Assembly (NCBI GenBank): GCA_002070205.1
Contig: MWCU01000082.1
Coordinates: 1 to 46,343, forward strand
Direction of reading: 5' to 3'
DNA from: Firmicutes bacterium ADurb.Bin182
GTDB lineage: Bacteria; Bacillota; Clostridia; Christensenellales; CAG-138
DNA length: 46,343 nucleotides
The translations under genes were made by a program, and so were the position numbers. Shown here piece after piece: positions 26,209 through 36,255 of this stretch (positions are counted from its first letter, which is position 1; each line of letters opens with the position of its first letter). The notes beneath the pieces are model-generated. The model was not told where the DNA came from, ran no database searches, and was given only the letters and a program-made list of their open reading frames with translations.

Positions 26209-27657
26209 ATGACCGTGAGGACACGCTTTGCCCCGTCGCCGACAGGGTATATGCATATCGGAAATCTTCGCTCGGCGCTTTACGCGTATCTGTTCGCAAA
26301 ATCGCAGGGAGGCAAATTCCTGCTCCGAATCGAGGACACGGATCAGGAAAGGTTTGTGGAAGGAGCCGTCGAACTCATATTCAAAACGCTTCGGGACGTA
26401 GGCATCACGTGGGATGAAGGGCCCGACGTCGGCGGTGATTGCGGCCCGTATGTTCAAAGCGAACGAAAGCACATTTATTTGCCGTACGCCGAAAAGCTCA
26501 TCGAGCGGGGCCACGCCTACCGCTGCTTCTGCACTAAGGAAGAACTTGAAAAAAGGCGCGAAGAAGCCGCGGCGCGGGGTGAGACATTCAAATATGACAA
26601 GCTGTGCCTTCACCTTTCGAAAGACGATATTGAACAAAAAATCGAGCGGGGGGTGCCGTACGTAATAAGGCAGAATATACCCGGCTCGGGGCAGACTTCA
26701 TTTACCGACGAGATATTCGGCACAATAACCGTGGACAACTCCACACTGGACGATAACGTGCTCATCAAAGCGGACGGAATGCCCACGTACAATTTCGCAA
26801 ATGTTGTGGACGATCACCTTATGGGCATCACCCATGTCCTCCGGGGAATGGAGTATTTATCCTCAACCCCAAAATACAACCTGCTGTATGAAGGCTTCGG
26901 CTGGGAGATACCGAAGTATCTTCACCTGACCAGCATAATGCGCGACGCCTCCCACAAGCTGTCCAAACGCGACGGCGACGCTTCGTATGAGGATTTCATC
27001 AACAAAGGGTACCTGAAGGAGGCCGTTGTAAACTACGTCGCACTGCTCGGCTGGAGCCCGGGCGATGAGAGGGAAAAATTCACCCTTCGGGAGCTGGAGT
27101 CCGCTTTTTCCGCGAAAGGGCTTTGCAAATCCCCCGCCATATTCGATATCGCCAAGCTCACATGGCTTAACGGGCAGTACATAAGGGAGCTGACGCCGGA
27201 GGATTTTACCGAACACGCGGCGCCCTGGTACGAAAAAGCCGGAATCGCTCATATGGATAAAAAAATACTGCAGGCTATTTTGCAGCCGCGCGTCGAGTAT
27301 TTTTCGCAGATTCCCGAAATGACGGGATTCCTGATAAAGACGGACGAATATCAAAAGGACCTTTTTACAAACAAAAAATCCAAGACGGATCCCGCGGTCG
27401 CAAAAGAGGTCCTGAGCATGGTCATACCGGAGCTTGAAGCGCTGCCGGGCTGGACTGAAACGCTTTTGCACGACGCGCTTACAGGACTTGCCGATAAAAA
27501 CTCAATGAAAAAGGGAACGCTTATGTACCCCGTCAGGATCGCTCTGAGCGGGAGAGCGGTGACTCCGGGCGGTGCGATAGAGATCGCACTGCTCATAGGG
27601 CGGGAGGAAACGCTGAAAAGGCTCAAGGCGGGATTGGAGCTGGTCCAGCAGTTATAA
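26209..27657 (+). CDS. gltX: Glutamyl-tRNA synthetase
   Basis: 482-residue bacterial-type GluRS. The signatures are APSPTGYMHIGNLRSAL (HIGH variant) and HKLSKRDGDAS (KMSKS). The Rossmann catalytic domain is followed by the alpha-helical bacterial anticodon-binding domain, unlike the beta-barrel of its GlnRS neighbour. With glnS present, this enzyme is probably the discriminating form that charges tRNA(Glu) only; sequence alone does not prove that. GGGAGGAC precedes the ATG, and an intrinsic terminator follows 28 nt after the stop. Confidence 0.96.
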   Translation: MTVRTRFAPSPTGYMHIGNLRSALYAYLFAKSQGGKFLLRIEDTDQERFVEGAVELIFKTLRDVGITWDEGPDVGGDCGPYVQSERKHIYLPYAEKLIERGHAYRCFCTKEELEKRREEAAARGETFKYDKLCLHLSKDDIEQKIERGVPYVIRQNIPGSGQTSFTDEIFGTITVDNSTLDDNVLIKADGMPTYNFANVVDDHLMGITHVLRGMEYLSSTPKYNLLYEGFGWEIPKYLHLTSIMRDASHKLSKRDGDASYEDFINKGYLKEAVVNYVALLGWSPGDEREKFTLRELESAFSAKGLCKSPAIFDIAKLTWLNGQYIRELTPEDFTEHAAPWYEKAGIAHMDKKILQAILQPRVEYFSQIPEMTGFLIKTDEYQKDLFTNKKSKTDPAVAKEVLSMVIPELEALPGWTETLLHDALTGLADKNSMKKGTLMYPVRIALSGRAVTPGGAIEIALLIGREETLKRLKAGLELVQQL

Positions 27658-27685
27658 GTATTGAGTTGAAAGTTGAAAGTTTATG

Positions 27686-27712
27686 AAAAGTCTGCTTATT
27701 GCAGACTTTTTT
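27686..27712 (+). terminator. Intrinsic terminator of gltX, possibly bidirectional
   Basis: Ten-bp stem AAAAGTCTGC / GCAGACTTTT with loop TTATT, ending in a run of six T (27707-27712). On the other strand the stem is also followed by TTTT, so it may end glgA transcripts as well. Confidence 0.88.
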
Positions 27713-27770
27713 AATTGAACTTACAGAGTTTGGATAACTTGTTCGGCAGTAACATTGCCTGTATTATCCT

Positions 27771-29312
27771 TTACTGCTCGATATCTTTCGTATCCTTCTT
27801 TTTTGCCGCCTCTTCAGATCCCGCTTTTTTCGCTTTGCCTTTTTTCGTGCCGGCTGCGGGCTTATCGGAAGCCTCTTTTGCATTAAGCAGGTCCGAATAC
27901 AGGGCAAAGTATTCGTCCGCGGGATGCTCCCATGAAAAGTCACAGTTCATTGCGCGCACTATAAGCCTTTCCCAAAGCGGTTTGTCAGCATAATGCCTCA
28001 ATGCGAGCCTAAGTGTAAAGAACAGGTCCTCCGCGCTGTAATTCGCAAACGAAAAGCCGTTGCCCTCGTCCGTAAATTCATTATAAGGTTTTATAGTATC
28101 CTTCAGTCCTCCCGTTTCCCGAACCAAAGGCACTGAACCGTAGCGAAGCGCGATCATCTGCGCGAGACCGCAGGGTTCGAACTCGGACGGCATCAAAAAT
28201 ATATCCGAGCCCGCGTAAATAAGGTGAGCTGTTTCATCGCTGTAGCCTATGAAATCCGCGAACTTTCCCGGATACCTCCATGACGCCCAGCGCAAAAGGT
28301 CCTCAAACCGCCTGTCTCCCGAGCCTATGACGGCCATTTGCACGTCAAGGCCCATTATGTCTTCAAGAGCGATTTCCACAATACCCATTCCCTTTTGCCT
28401 CGTAAGGCGGGTCACCATTCCTATCAATGGGACGTCCGCGCGGGGGGCCAGTCCGAGCCTTTCCTGAAGATGCCGCTTGCATTCCGCTTTGCCCGAAAGA
28501 TCCTCGCAAGAGTAGCGGGAAGGCAAGTAAGGGTCGGTCAAAGGATCATGAAGTTTGTTGTCGAGCCCGTTCAAAATGCCCTTAAGCGCGCTCGCCCTGC
28601 TTCTGAGGGGGCCGTCCAGCCCCTCGCCGAATTGCGAAGACATTATCTCCTTTGCGTAAGAAGGGCTCACGGTCGTTATTGCGTCGGAAAACGCGATTCC
28701 GCCCTTCATGAAATTGATTTTACCGTAAAACTCAATATGCTCCGGCGAAAACAGCTCCCCGCCGAGGCTTAAAAGGTCGTCCGTATGCATCCAGTCGAAT
28801 ATGCCCTGATACCTAAGGTTATGGATGGTGAAAACCGTTTTTATATCCGCGTACGCGGGCAGCTTTTTATACTGCGTTTTTAATAGAACGGGTATCATTC
28901 CGGTATGCCAGTCGTTCAAGTGAAGTATATCCGGCATGAAGTCCAAAAGCGGCAGCGCTTCGAGCACGGCCCGGCAGAAGAACGAAAACCTTTCCGCGTC
29001 CTCCCCGCCGGAGCCGTATACGGAATCTCTCGCATAATAAAACTCGTTGTCAACGAAATAAAACGTAACGCCGTCTTTCTCGATGCTTTCTATCCCGCAA
29101 TATTGCTTCCGCCAGCCGAGATGGAGTTCAAACGAACAAACGGGCTTCATATTTTGCTTCCATTCGCATTCGATTTGCCTGTATTTCGGCAGTATGACGC
29201 GGATATCCGCACCCCGCTCCTTTAAAAAAAGAGGCAGCGTGCCCGCTACGTCCGCAAGTCCGCCGGTTTTAACGAACGGAACGCATTCGCTTGCGGCATA
29301 CAGTACTTTCAT
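27771..29312 (-). CDS. glgA: Glycogen synthase (ADP-glucose, GT5)
   Basis: 513-residue GT5 starch/glycogen synthase using ADP-glucose. The acceptor-binding KTGGLADV (Lys16 region) and the C-terminal FEPCGLAQMIALRYG with RETGGLKDT are present. After residue about 472 there is a Lys/Ala/Glu-rich tail of roughly 40 residues (KKGKAKKAG and similar) that is not part of the catalytic fold and is unusual. GGAGGG precedes the ATG. It is the last gene of the operon glgB-glgC-glgD-glgA, 13 nt after glgD. Confidence 0.96.
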   Translation of the reverse strand: MKVLYAASECVPFVKTGGLADVAGTLPLFLKERGADIRVILPKYRQIECEWKQNMKPVCSFELHLGWRKQYCGIESIEKDGVTFYFVDNEFYYARDSVYGSGGEDAERFSFFCRAVLEALPLLDFMPDILHLNDWHTGMIPVLLKTQYKKLPAYADIKTVFTIHNLRYQGIFDWMHTDDLLSLGGELFSPEHIEFYGKINFMKGGIAFSDAITTVSPSYAKEIMSSQFGEGLDGPLRSRASALKGILNGLDNKLHDPLTDPYLPSRYSCEDLSGKAECKRHLQERLGLAPRADVPLIGMVTRLTRQKGMGIVEIALEDIMGLDVQMAVIGSGDRRFEDLLRWASWRYPGKFADFIGYSDETAHLIYAGSDIFLMPSEFEPCGLAQMIALRYGSVPLVRETGGLKDTIKPYNEFTDEGNGFSFANYSAEDLFFTLRLALRHYADKPLWERLIVRAMNCDFSWEHPADEYFALYSDLLNAKEASDKPAAGTKKGKAKKAGSEEAAKKKDTKDIEQ

Positions 29313-29325
29313 GAAGCACCCTCCT

Positions 29326-30450
29326 TCACAGTACGGTTCCCTTGCGGAGTATTATGGGGAAATTATCGTAGCCTTTAAGGCTGCGACCGCGCTTGATTAT
29401 GACCGATTTATCGAGCACCACATGATCGAGCGCGCACTGCTCCTGCACCTCGGCCGCCTGCATCAGTATGCTGTTCTTAACCGACGCGCCTTTGGCGACC
29501 CTGACTCCCCTGAACAAAACGGAGTTTTCGACTTCCCCCTCGATTATGCATCCGTCGGCGACGAAAGAATTGGAAACCGCCGCTCCCTTCGCGTAATAAG
29601 CCGGCACCTCGTCCTTGACTTTCGTATATATGGGGTGCTCGGGGTTGAACAGATCTTCGCTGACACTCCTGTTTAAAAGCGCCATGTTATGCTTAAAATA
29701 GGATTCGAGCGAATTGATCCTCGCAACATAACCCTTATATTCCCAGCCGAACATTCTGAGCGTTTCCGTTTTTTTGAGCAGTATATCCCGCGTGAAGTCA
29801 TAATTCGCATGCGAGACGCTCTCCTCGAGAAGGTACTCGAGCAGCGTTTTTTCCATCAGGAAAGCGTCGCATGACTGAGCGTCCGATTTCGGACGGTACG
29901 GATTGAGGGCAAGGTCCGTCACCCTCCCGGTCTCGTCAAGCGTAAGGCGGAGGTCGTCGTATTGGCCGTCCGGTTCCGCCGCGGAGTTTCGGCTGTACAT
30001 TATGGTGATATCCGCTCCGGTCGTTATATGCTGCTCAGCCATTTTATTGTACGTTGTGTTATATATGACGTGGCTTCCCGTCAAAAGGATATAACGCTGA
30101 GGACTTCTTCTGATATAGCCCATGCAAGATCTAAGCGCGTCGACGGTTCCTTTATAGATGCCGGTGTTTTCCCTTGTCATAAAAGGCGGCAGAATAAACA
30201 GGCCGTCGCGCTTCCTGTTAAGGTCCCATTCCTTGCCCGAGCCGAGATGGTCCATAAGCGAATGGTAGTTCTTCTGAGCGATCACTCCTACATTGATGAT
30301 GCCTGAATTCACCATGCAGGAAAGCAAAAAATCGATGCAGCGGTAGCGCCCGCCGAAGGGTACGGCCGCGACGGAGCGCGAATGGGTAAGATCGCGAAGT
30401 TCCATATTGGATTCGCCCGTATAGATCAAACCGAACGTGTCGCCTATCAT
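29326..30450 (-). CDS. glgD: Glucose-1-phosphate adenylyltransferase subunit GlgD
   Basis: 374-residue paralogue of GlgC with a nucleotidyltransferase-like domain and a C-terminal left-handed beta-helix ([20 protein letters not shown]). The catalytic pyrophosphorylase motif of GlgC (GGxGxRLxxLT) is absent; the N-terminus reads [16 protein letters not shown]. In Bacillota GlgD is a regulatory partner raising GlgC activity. The start is the ATG at 30450, which overlaps the glgC stop as ATGA and has GAGGGGTGG upstream; 24 further upstream codons are open but lie inside glgC. Confidence 0.93.
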   Translation of the reverse strand: MIGDTFGLIYTGESNMELRDLTHSRSVAAVPFGGRYRCIDFLLSCMVNSGIINVGVIAQKNYHSLMDHLGSGKEWDLNRKRDGLFILPPFMTRENTGIYKGTVDALRSCMGYIRRSPQRYILLTGSHVIYNTTYNKMAEQHITTGADITIMYSRNSAAEPDGQYDDLRLTLDETGRVTDLALNPYRPKSDAQSCDAFLMEKTLLEYLLEESVSHANYDFTRDILLKKTETLRMFGWEYKGYVARINSLESYFKHNMALLNRSVSEDLFNPEHPIYTKVKDEVPAYYAKGAAVSNSFVADGCIIEGEVENSVLFRGVRVAKGASVKNSILMQAAEVQEQCALDHVVLDKSVIIKRGRSLKGYDNFPIILRKGTVL

Positions 30451-31688
30451 TTCAAGTCCACCCCTCTCCCGCAGAGAGCCGCGGCTGTTTTTTGGTCTGC
30501 CGCCGTTCCCGAAGGAAGGCATGACCCCTTTTGAACGGCGACATCATTTCCGACTATAGTGATGCCGCCCGTCAAAGAGCCTCCATCCGCGCTTTCAGGC
30601 GGAGAAGCGCCTATGATGCACTCCTCCCCGATTAAGGCGCGTTCACCGATGATGGATTTGCGGACAACAGCTCCGTCCTTGATGCGCGCGCCCTGCATGA
30701 CGACCGAATCCGTAACCACGGCACCCTTCCCTATATGCACCCCCGTAAATATTACGCTGTGATCAACGCTGCCCTCTATGACCGAGCCCTCGGATATCAC
30801 GGAGTCGGATATTTTTGCGGACGCGGATGCGTAATGCGGCGGGAGCGCCGCGCTTCTTGAATATATGCGCCATTCCTTATCGTAAAGGTTGAATACCGGC
30901 GGCTGTCCCAAAAGGTCCATGTTTGCCTCCCAAAGGCTTGTGACTGTGCCGACGTCCCTCCAATATCCCGCAAAGCGGTATGCAAAAACCCTTTCTCCCG
31001 CGCGAAGGAGCTTCGGTATTATATCCCTTCCGAAATCGCCCGAGGACAGCGGATCCTTCGCGTCCTCCCCCAGGCAGCCCTTTAAAAGAGGCCACTTGAA
31101 TATATAGATCCCCATTGACGCAAGATCCGATTTCGGGTTCGCGGGCTTTTCCTCGAATTCCGTGATGCGGCCCTCATCGTCCGTCTTCATTATGCCGAAC
31201 CTGTTCGCCTGTTCTAGCGGGACCTTGAAAACGGCGATAGTGGCATCCGCATCCTTTTCGATGTGGAATTTAAGCATTTTGGAATAGTCCATTTTATAAA
31301 TATGATCGCCTGAAAGTATGAGGATGTGGGAAGGAGAATACTGGTCCGCAAACTCCTGGTTTTGATAAACCGCGTTTGCCGTTCCGCTGTACCACTCCCC
31401 CTTTTTCCCCTTGACATAAGGCGGAAGCACGTATACGCCTCCGTGGTTGCGGTCCAGATCCCACGCGTGGCCGTTGCCGATATAAGCGTTAAGCGCAAGG
31501 GGCTCATATTGCGTAAGCACGCCGACGGTATCGATATCGGAATTTGCGCAGTTGGAAAGAGGGAAGTCTATTATGCGGTATTTCCCTCCGAAGGGAACGG
31601 CGGGCTTTGCCGTTTTATCGGTCAGTATGCCCAGCCTGCTTCCCTGCCCGCCCGCAAGCAGCATAGCCACGACAAGTTTTTTTCTCAC
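30447..31688 (-). CDS. glgC: Glucose-1-phosphate adenylyltransferase catalytic subunit
   Basis: 413-residue ADP-glucose pyrophosphorylase that makes ADP-glucose from ATP and glucose 1-phosphate, the committed step of glycogen synthesis. The motif [31 protein letters not shown] is intact at the N-terminus (key GGxGx[10 protein letters not shown]), and [11 protein letters not shown] carries the metal-binding Asp. The C-terminus is a left-handed beta-helix. It starts with GTG at 31688, overlapping the glgB stop as GTGA, and ends overlapping glgD as ATGA. Confidence 0.96.
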   Translation of the reverse strand: MRKKLVVAMLLAGGQGSRLGILTDKTAKPAVPFGGKYRIIDFPLSNCANSDIDTVGVLTQYEPLALNAYIGNGHAWDLDRNHGGVYVLPPYVKGKKGEWYSGTANAVYQNQEFADQYSPSHILILSGDHIYKMDYSKMLKFHIEKDADATIAVFKVPLEQANRFGIMKTDDEGRITEFEEKPANPKSDLASMGIYIFKWPLLKGCLGEDAKDPLSSGDFGRDIIPKLLRAGERVFAYRFAGYWRDVGTVTSLWEANMDLLGQPPVFNLYDKEWRIYSRSAALPPHYASASAKISDSVISEGSVIEGSVDHSVIFTGVHIGKGAVVTDSVVMQGARIKDGAVVRKSIIGERALIGEECIIGASPPESADGGSLTGGITIVGNDVAVQKGSCLPSGTAADQKTAAALCGRGVDLK

Positions 31689-33565
31689 GGCGCCCCCCTC
31701 CTCAGCGTCCCGGCGTCCATATACACCCCCGCGTACGGGGGCAGTCTGAGAGTAACGGAGTATTCCTGCCCGCTGTTCTCGGCAAACAGTTTTCCGTTCT
31801 GAAATTGCCCCGTTCCGCCGAACCTTATTTCATCGCTCGATAAAAGTTCCGTAAGCTCACAGTAAAACGGCAATTTTATACTATAAGCTTCAAACGGAAA
31901 AGGATTGAAGTTGAATGCGCAAAGCAGCGCGTTCCCCGCCTTGTCCTGCCTGAGAAACGCGAGAACCGAATTTTCACAATCATCCGCGCACAGCCATCTG
32001 AATCCTTCCCATCCGGAGTCACATTCAAACAGGGCGGGAGCAGAAACATAAAAGTTGTTCAGCTCGCATACGAACCGCTGCATTTCCCTGTGCTTGGGGT
32101 AATCCAAAAGCACCCAGTCGAGGGACCCGTCAAACCGCCATTCGGTGAAATGGCCGAACTCGTCCCCCATAAACATAAGCTTTTTTCCGGGATGCGCGAA
32201 CATAAATGAATAAAGAAGACGAAGCTGCGCGAACTTTTGCCAGTAATCCCCGGGTATTCGATCGAGCAGCGACTTTTTCCCGTGGACGACTTCATCATGG
32301 GAATAGGGCAGAATGAAGTTTTCCGCAAAGGCGTACATCATGGAGAAAGTCAGCTTGTTATGCTCCCATTTCCTGAATACGGGCTCCGTCCGGATATAGG
32401 AGAGCGTATCGTTCATAAAACCCATGTTCCATTTGAAGTTAAAGCCCAGTCCGTTTACTTCGGGCGGAGCGGTAACCAGCGGAAACGCGGTGGACTCCTC
32501 GGCTATCAACAGAGCGCCGGGGCACTCCCTTCCGACGTATCTGCTGAGCTTTCTTAAAAAATATACGGCGTCCGGGTTCTCTCTGCCGCCGTATTCGTTG
32601 GGCAGCCACTCCCCCTCCTGTTTGCCGTAATCCAAATAAAGCATGCAGCTTACCGCATCCACCCTAAGTCCGTCTATATGGAATTCATTGAGGAAAAAAA
32701 CGGCGTTTGAAATGAGAAAGCTTTGCACCTCCGTGCGGCCGTAATCAAAAAGCAGCGTCCCCCATTGAGGCTGCTCGCTTCTTCTCGGATCGGGGTGCTC
32801 ATACAGGCAGCTGCCGTCGAAACGGCGAAGTCCGTGTGCGTCCTTCGGAAAATGCGAAGGCACCCAGTCCAAAATCACGCCGATGCCGGCCTCATGACAG
32901 CGGTCGACGAAGTACATAAAATCCTGCGGAGTGCCGTATCTTGAGGTAACGGCATAGTAACCCGTGACCTGATACCCCCAGCTCGCGTCCAGCGGATACT
33001 CCGAAAGGGGCATAAGCTCGATATGCGTATAGCCCATTTGCTTGACGTACCTGACCAGCTGCTCGGCAAGATCCCTGTATGTCAAGCCCGCTTTCCATGA
33101 GCCCATATGCACCTCATATATGCTCATGGGCGAAGCATACGGGACCCTAAGCGCGCGGCCGGCCATATATTTTTGATCCTGCCATTCGTAACCGGAAATA
33201 TCCCAGACGACTGAAGCGGTGCCCGGACGCTTTTCCGCGAAAACGGCAAACGGGTCCGCCTTGTACGAAGTTTTTCCGTCCGTGCAGACTATCGCATATT
33301 TATACAGCATACCCGGTTCCGCATCGTCTATATGGGCTTCCCAAACTCCGGTCGTGCCGCACGGATGCATGGGGTCGGTGCTTGTGTCCCAGCCGTTGAA
33401 AGTGCCGACCACGCTGACTGCCCTTGCGTGCGGAGCCCATACGGCAAACCGCCTGCTCCGGTGATTCCCGCGGCTGACGGTATGGCTCCCGAGAGCTCTG
33501 TAAGCATAGGAGGAAGACCCTACATTGAACAGATACAGCTCCGTATCGTCAAGATAATAGCCCAA
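31685..33565 (-). CDS. glgB: 1,4-alpha-glucan branching enzyme
   Basis: About 626-residue GH13 branching enzyme with an N-terminal CBM48 domain ([20 protein letters not shown]) and the catalytic motifs DGLRVDAV (nucleophile Asp), AEES (acid/base Glu) and [10 protein letters not shown]. The reading frame is open 66 codons further upstream, but the real start is the TTG at 33565: AAAGGAGGTGA lies just before it, and a promoter at 33590-33598 would put the transcription start inside the longer version. It is the first gene of the glycogen operon and overlaps glgC by four bases. Confidence 0.94.
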   Translation of the reverse strand: MGYYLDDTELYLFNVGSSSYAYRALGSHTVSRGNHRSRRFAVWAPHARAVSVVGTFNGWDTSTDPMHPCGTTGVWEAHIDDAEPGMLYKYAIVCTDGKTSYKADPFAVFAEKRPGTASVVWDISGYEWQDQKYMAGRALRVPYASPMSIYEVHMGSWKAGLTYRDLAEQLVRYVKQMGYTHIELMPLSEYPLDASWGYQVTGYYAVTSRYGTPQDFMYFVDRCHEAGIGVILDWVPSHFPKDAHGLRRFDGSCLYEHPDPRRSEQPQWGTLLFDYGRTEVQSFLISNAVFFLNEFHIDGLRVDAVSCMLYLDYGKQEGEWLPNEYGGRENPDAVYFLRKLSRYVGRECPGALLIAEESTAFPLVTAPPEVNGLGFNFKWNMGFMNDTLSYIRTEPVFRKWEHNKLTFSMMYAFAENFILPYSHDEVVHGKKSLLDRIPGDYWQKFAQLRLLYSFMFAHPGKKLMFMGDEFGHFTEWRFDGSLDWVLLDYPKHREMQRFVCELNNFYVSAPALFECDSGWEGFRWLCADDCENSVLAFLRQDKAGNALLCAFNFNPFPFEAYSIKLPFYCELTELLSSDEIRFGGTGQFQNGKLFAENSGQEYSVTLRLPPYAGVYMDAGTLRRGAP

Positions 33566-33589
33566 GGAATCACCTCCTTTATATGCAAT

Positions 33590-33598
33590 ATTATACCA
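33590..33598 (-). promoter_or_regulatory. Extended -10 promoter of the glycogen operon
   Basis: On the minus strand TGG directly precedes a perfect TATAAT (33590-33595), an extended -10 element; no good -35 is seen. The expected transcript begins near 33583, leaving a leader of only about 18 nt that is mostly the ribosome binding site. Confidence 0.6.
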
Positions 33599-33669
33599 TT
33601 CAGTCACACGCAGGGCTATGGTTTTTCTCCGCCGTCCGCCCGGGAGCCCGGCAAAAATAAGCCGCCTTA

Positions 33670-34635
33670 TTATTCTTCCATGAGCCAGGCGGCGATATCC
33701 TCCGCCTGCTGCCCTCCGAGGCCGGCGATTCTCTTTGCCATGTCTTTTTTGATATAGCGGCATCCTGTCAGCGTAGGAGCGATGCTTTCAACGAATTGCT
33801 CGTCCATCGCGTCCGAATACACGCGGCAGGATTTGATGATCCCGTCAGCGAGCTTCAACTGAAGGTCGATGTTGCCCCAAGCGAACCTTTTTGATATTTC
33901 CGTATCGAAATCGGGAGTCTCCCCCATGCGCCATTCCCATGAGGAGTATTTTTTGTAAAGCTCTTCTATCCTTTCACGGTCAAGCTCTTCCATATGAAGG
34001 GTTCGGATTTCGCCGTATTCCTTTGTGAAAGCGGCTTGCACGGAGTCCGCCATCGAGCCGATAGTCATGCCCTTAAAAAGCTCTTTAAGATTACAGACTC
34101 GCGACCTTACGCTTTGAACGCCTTTTGCGGCCATTTTCTCCTGCGACGGAGCGAGATATCTTGACAGCATGCCCATATCCACGTTTACGAGAATCGTCCC
34201 GTGATGCATGCCCGTAGTTCTCGTCAAACGGAAAGCGTTTCCCGAAAACTTGGCGCCTTCCTTCGTAACAAGATCGTTACGTCCGGAAAATTCTGCGTCT
34301 ATCCCGAAGCTTCTTACCGCCTCCAGAATAACGCCGAGCTGGCGCTTAACGTCATAAAGCTCCCTGTCCGCCACAAAAGTAAAATTCAAATTACCCAGGT
34401 CATGATATACCGCGCCCCCGCCCGACATCCGCCTGGCCAAAAAGCCTCCTTCCTTTTCCAGCAGCTCCGTTCGGCACTCGCGCCATGCGTTCTGATGCTT
34501 TCCGATCACGACAGTATTCTTATTTTGCCATAAATACAGCGTACACCCGCCGGGGTGGGTTTCCACGAGCATTTCTTCAAGAGAAAGGTTGAAATACGGG
34601 TCGAAACCCTCCCCGCGCAATACTCTGTTTATCAT
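33670..34635 (-). CDS. lplA: Lipoate-protein ligase
   Basis: 321-residue LplA-type ligase that adenylates and transfers lipoate to acceptor domains. Visible motifs are WQNKNTVVIGKHQNAW, RRMSGGGAVYHDLGNLNF and the catalytic lysine in GAKFSGNA. A C-terminal accessory domain (about 250-321) is present. The start chosen is the ATG at 34635, eleven bases after GGAGG; the ATG at 34644 lies only two bases from that site. It starts one base after the stop of the ModE-like gene. No lipoyl-dependent dehydrogenase complex is in the window, so the acceptor is unknown. Confidence 0.9.
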   Translation of the reverse strand: MINRVLRGEGFDPYFNLSLEEMLVETHPGGCTLYLWQNKNTVVIGKHQNAWRECRTELLEKEGGFLARRMSGGGAVYHDLGNLNFTFVADRELYDVKRQLGVILEAVRSFGIDAEFSGRNDLVTKEGAKFSGNAFRLTRTTGMHHGTILVNVDMGMLSRYLAPSQEKMAAKGVQSVRSRVCNLKELFKGMTIGSMADSVQAAFTKEYGEIRTLHMEELDRERIEELYKKYSSWEWRMGETPDFDTEISKRFAWGNIDLQLKLADGIIKSCRVYSDAMDEQFVESIAPTLTGCRYIKKDMAKRIAGLGGQQAEDIAAWLMEE

Positions 34636-34636
34636 C

Positions 34637-34984
34637 TTATTCATATCCTCCGAAGTATTTCTCGAATATATTTTCAACAGCGGACCTTGATTCCGATTCA
34701 AACGCGCAGTAATCCTTAAGCAATTTGCTTCCGGCCTGTGTCAATCTCGCCCCCCCTCCGCCTCTTCCGCCCGTCGTTGAATCAAGCAGCTTGAACCCGA
34801 GCCGGCTCTCCGAATTTTTAACGATACTCCATGCCTTGGAATAAGCCATTTCCATTGCCCCAGCCGCGGCCTTAAGCGAGTTTGTTTCTTCAACGAGCTT
34901 TAAAAGCCGCATCACGCCCGGACCGAAGCACTTTTCTTCCCTGTAGATTTTTAAGCTCATTACCAAACGCAGCTTGCTTCCCAT
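34637..34984 (-). CDS. ModE N-terminal-like winged-helix regulator
   Basis: 115-residue stand-alone winged-helix protein like the N-terminal DNA-binding domain of ModE and LysR-type regulators (LLKLVEETNSLKAAAGAMEMAYSKAW, then LTQAGSKLLKDY). The GGRGGGGARLT wing is the ModE signature. There is no MOP molybdate-binding domain. A start at the ATG at 34957 (MSLKIYREEKCFG) is also possible. It ends immediately before lplA, suggesting co-transcription, and may respond to a ligand outside the usual molybdate pathway. Confidence 0.8.
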   Translation of the reverse strand: MGSKLRLVMSLKIYREEKCFGPGVMRLLKLVEETNSLKAAAGAMEMAYSKAWSIVKNSESRLGFKLLDSTTGGRGGGGARLTQAGSKLLKDYCAFESESRSAVENIFEKYFGGYE

Positions 34985-35128
34985 CCGTCACCTCTGAAAA
35001 GCCGGCAGTATCCTCATGCGGCTTGTTTTTTCCAGTATACCCGCGCGCCGGTCGTTTGACAATCCCGGCGGACCGTTCAATTTTCATATTGCCCGGGCAA
35101 TTTGTAAAACAAAGTTCGGCGAACCCCA

Positions 35129-35160
35129 TAAAAAGCGCCGCCTGCAAAACAGGCGGCGCT
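35129..35160 (-). terminator. Intrinsic terminator of the patatin-like gene
   Basis: Perfect 11-bp stem AGCGCCGCCTG (35134-35144) / CAGGCGGCGCT (35150-35160) with a five-base loop. On the minus strand it is followed by TTTTT, 14 nt past the patatin-like stop codon. Confidence 0.88.
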
Positions 35161-35173
35161 TCAGCCTTGTACT

Positions 35174-36082
35174 CTACATGCTTGCGCTGAGGCTTTCTAG
35201 CTTAAAGTTTTCCAAAAACCGCGCCGCGCTGTCATAACCGCTTCTGACCATGGCTTTTTTACTCGCGTTGATATTAGCAAAATCGGTCGAACTGATCTGC
35301 CCCTCATAGTCGATAATAATGGTCCTCACAAGGTCCTTATTCCTTATGAAGTTCGATTCATCCTCATTTATCGGTGCGCTTATCATATCCTTCGTATAAG
35401 AGAGAATATCCCTCTTTCCGCGGGAAGTGTTGGTTTCGGGGTTTTTGATTTTTATGCCGAGAGTTATATTAGGATCGCCTTCCTCATCGAATATCCAAAT
35501 CGGGAATCCGCTTAAAAGACCTCCGTTCACTATATAGTTCACCCTTTCCCCGTCCTTCAGCATAACGGGCGTAAAAAAGTACGGAATGGACGAACTCATG
35601 GACGCCGCTCTCGCGATGCTGAAGCTTTCCGGGGCTATGCCGTATTCCGCAAGGTCGTCCGGCAGCACCAGCATTTTGCTTCGCGTGATGTCCGCCGCGA
35701 TTATTTTCAAATCGCTTCTTCCGTCGCGCATTACGTCCCCGAATGTGGATACGCCCTTCTTTTCCAGCAAACCGCCGACCCAGTCTTCTATTATCCGGCT
35801 GTCGTACACGCCTTTGTTATATATGATGGAAAGCGGCTTGCCGATAAGCGGCATCGAGCACATCTTCGTTTTTTTGACAAGGGGCTTGAAGTCCGTCTCG
35901 TCTATGATATTCTCGAGCTCATCGGGGCTGTATCCTGCCATGATCAAAGACGAAACGATGGCCCCCGCCGATGTGCCCGCGCATCTTTTGACCGTATATC
36001 CGTACTCTTTGAGCGCTTTATAGGCTCCCGCGTAATAGATTCCCAAAACGCCCCCGCCCTCGAATACCAGATTGACGTCCAT
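35174..36082 (-). CDS. Patatin-like protein with altered catalytic Asp
   Basis: 302-residue patatin-like phospholipase fold: the oxyanion loop is GGGVLG (9-14 region) and the nucleophile Ser38 is in GTSAG. The second catalytic residue, normally Asp in DGG, is Asn186 in VNGGLLSGFP (codon AAC at 35525-35527). The rest of the segment is conserved, so this looks like loss of the dyad by a single base change. The protein may be inactive or bind lipid without cleaving it. The ATG at 36082 follows GGGAGGTGA; a longer frame upstream is not needed. Confidence 0.88.
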   Translation of the reverse strand: MDVNLVFEGGGVLGIYYAGAYKALKEYGYTVKRCAGTSAGAIVSSLIMAGYSPDELENIIDETDFKPLVKKTKMCSMPLIGKPLSIIYNKGVYDSRIIEDWVGGLLEKKGVSTFGDVMRDGRSDLKIIAADITRSKMLVLPDDLAEYGIAPESFSIARAASMSSSIPYFFTPVMLKDGERVNYIVNGGLLSGFPIWIFDEEGDPNITLGIKIKNPETNTSRGKRDILSYTKDMISAPINEDESNFIRNKDLVRTIIIDYEGQISSTDFANINASKKAMVRSGYDSAARFLENFKLESLSASM

Positions 36083-36255
36083 AACCGTCACCTCCCGTAT
36101 ATATATATATGTATGTAAATACGGGAAGTGACAAAACGGTTTTCCGAATGGACGAGTCTGCTTCAAGGAGTCCAACAAGAATATCCCGTGCAGTCTTTCG
36201 TCCGCGCGGGCTCAGAGTATTGCGCCATAAGCTTATAAAACCGCCGTCGGCGGCT

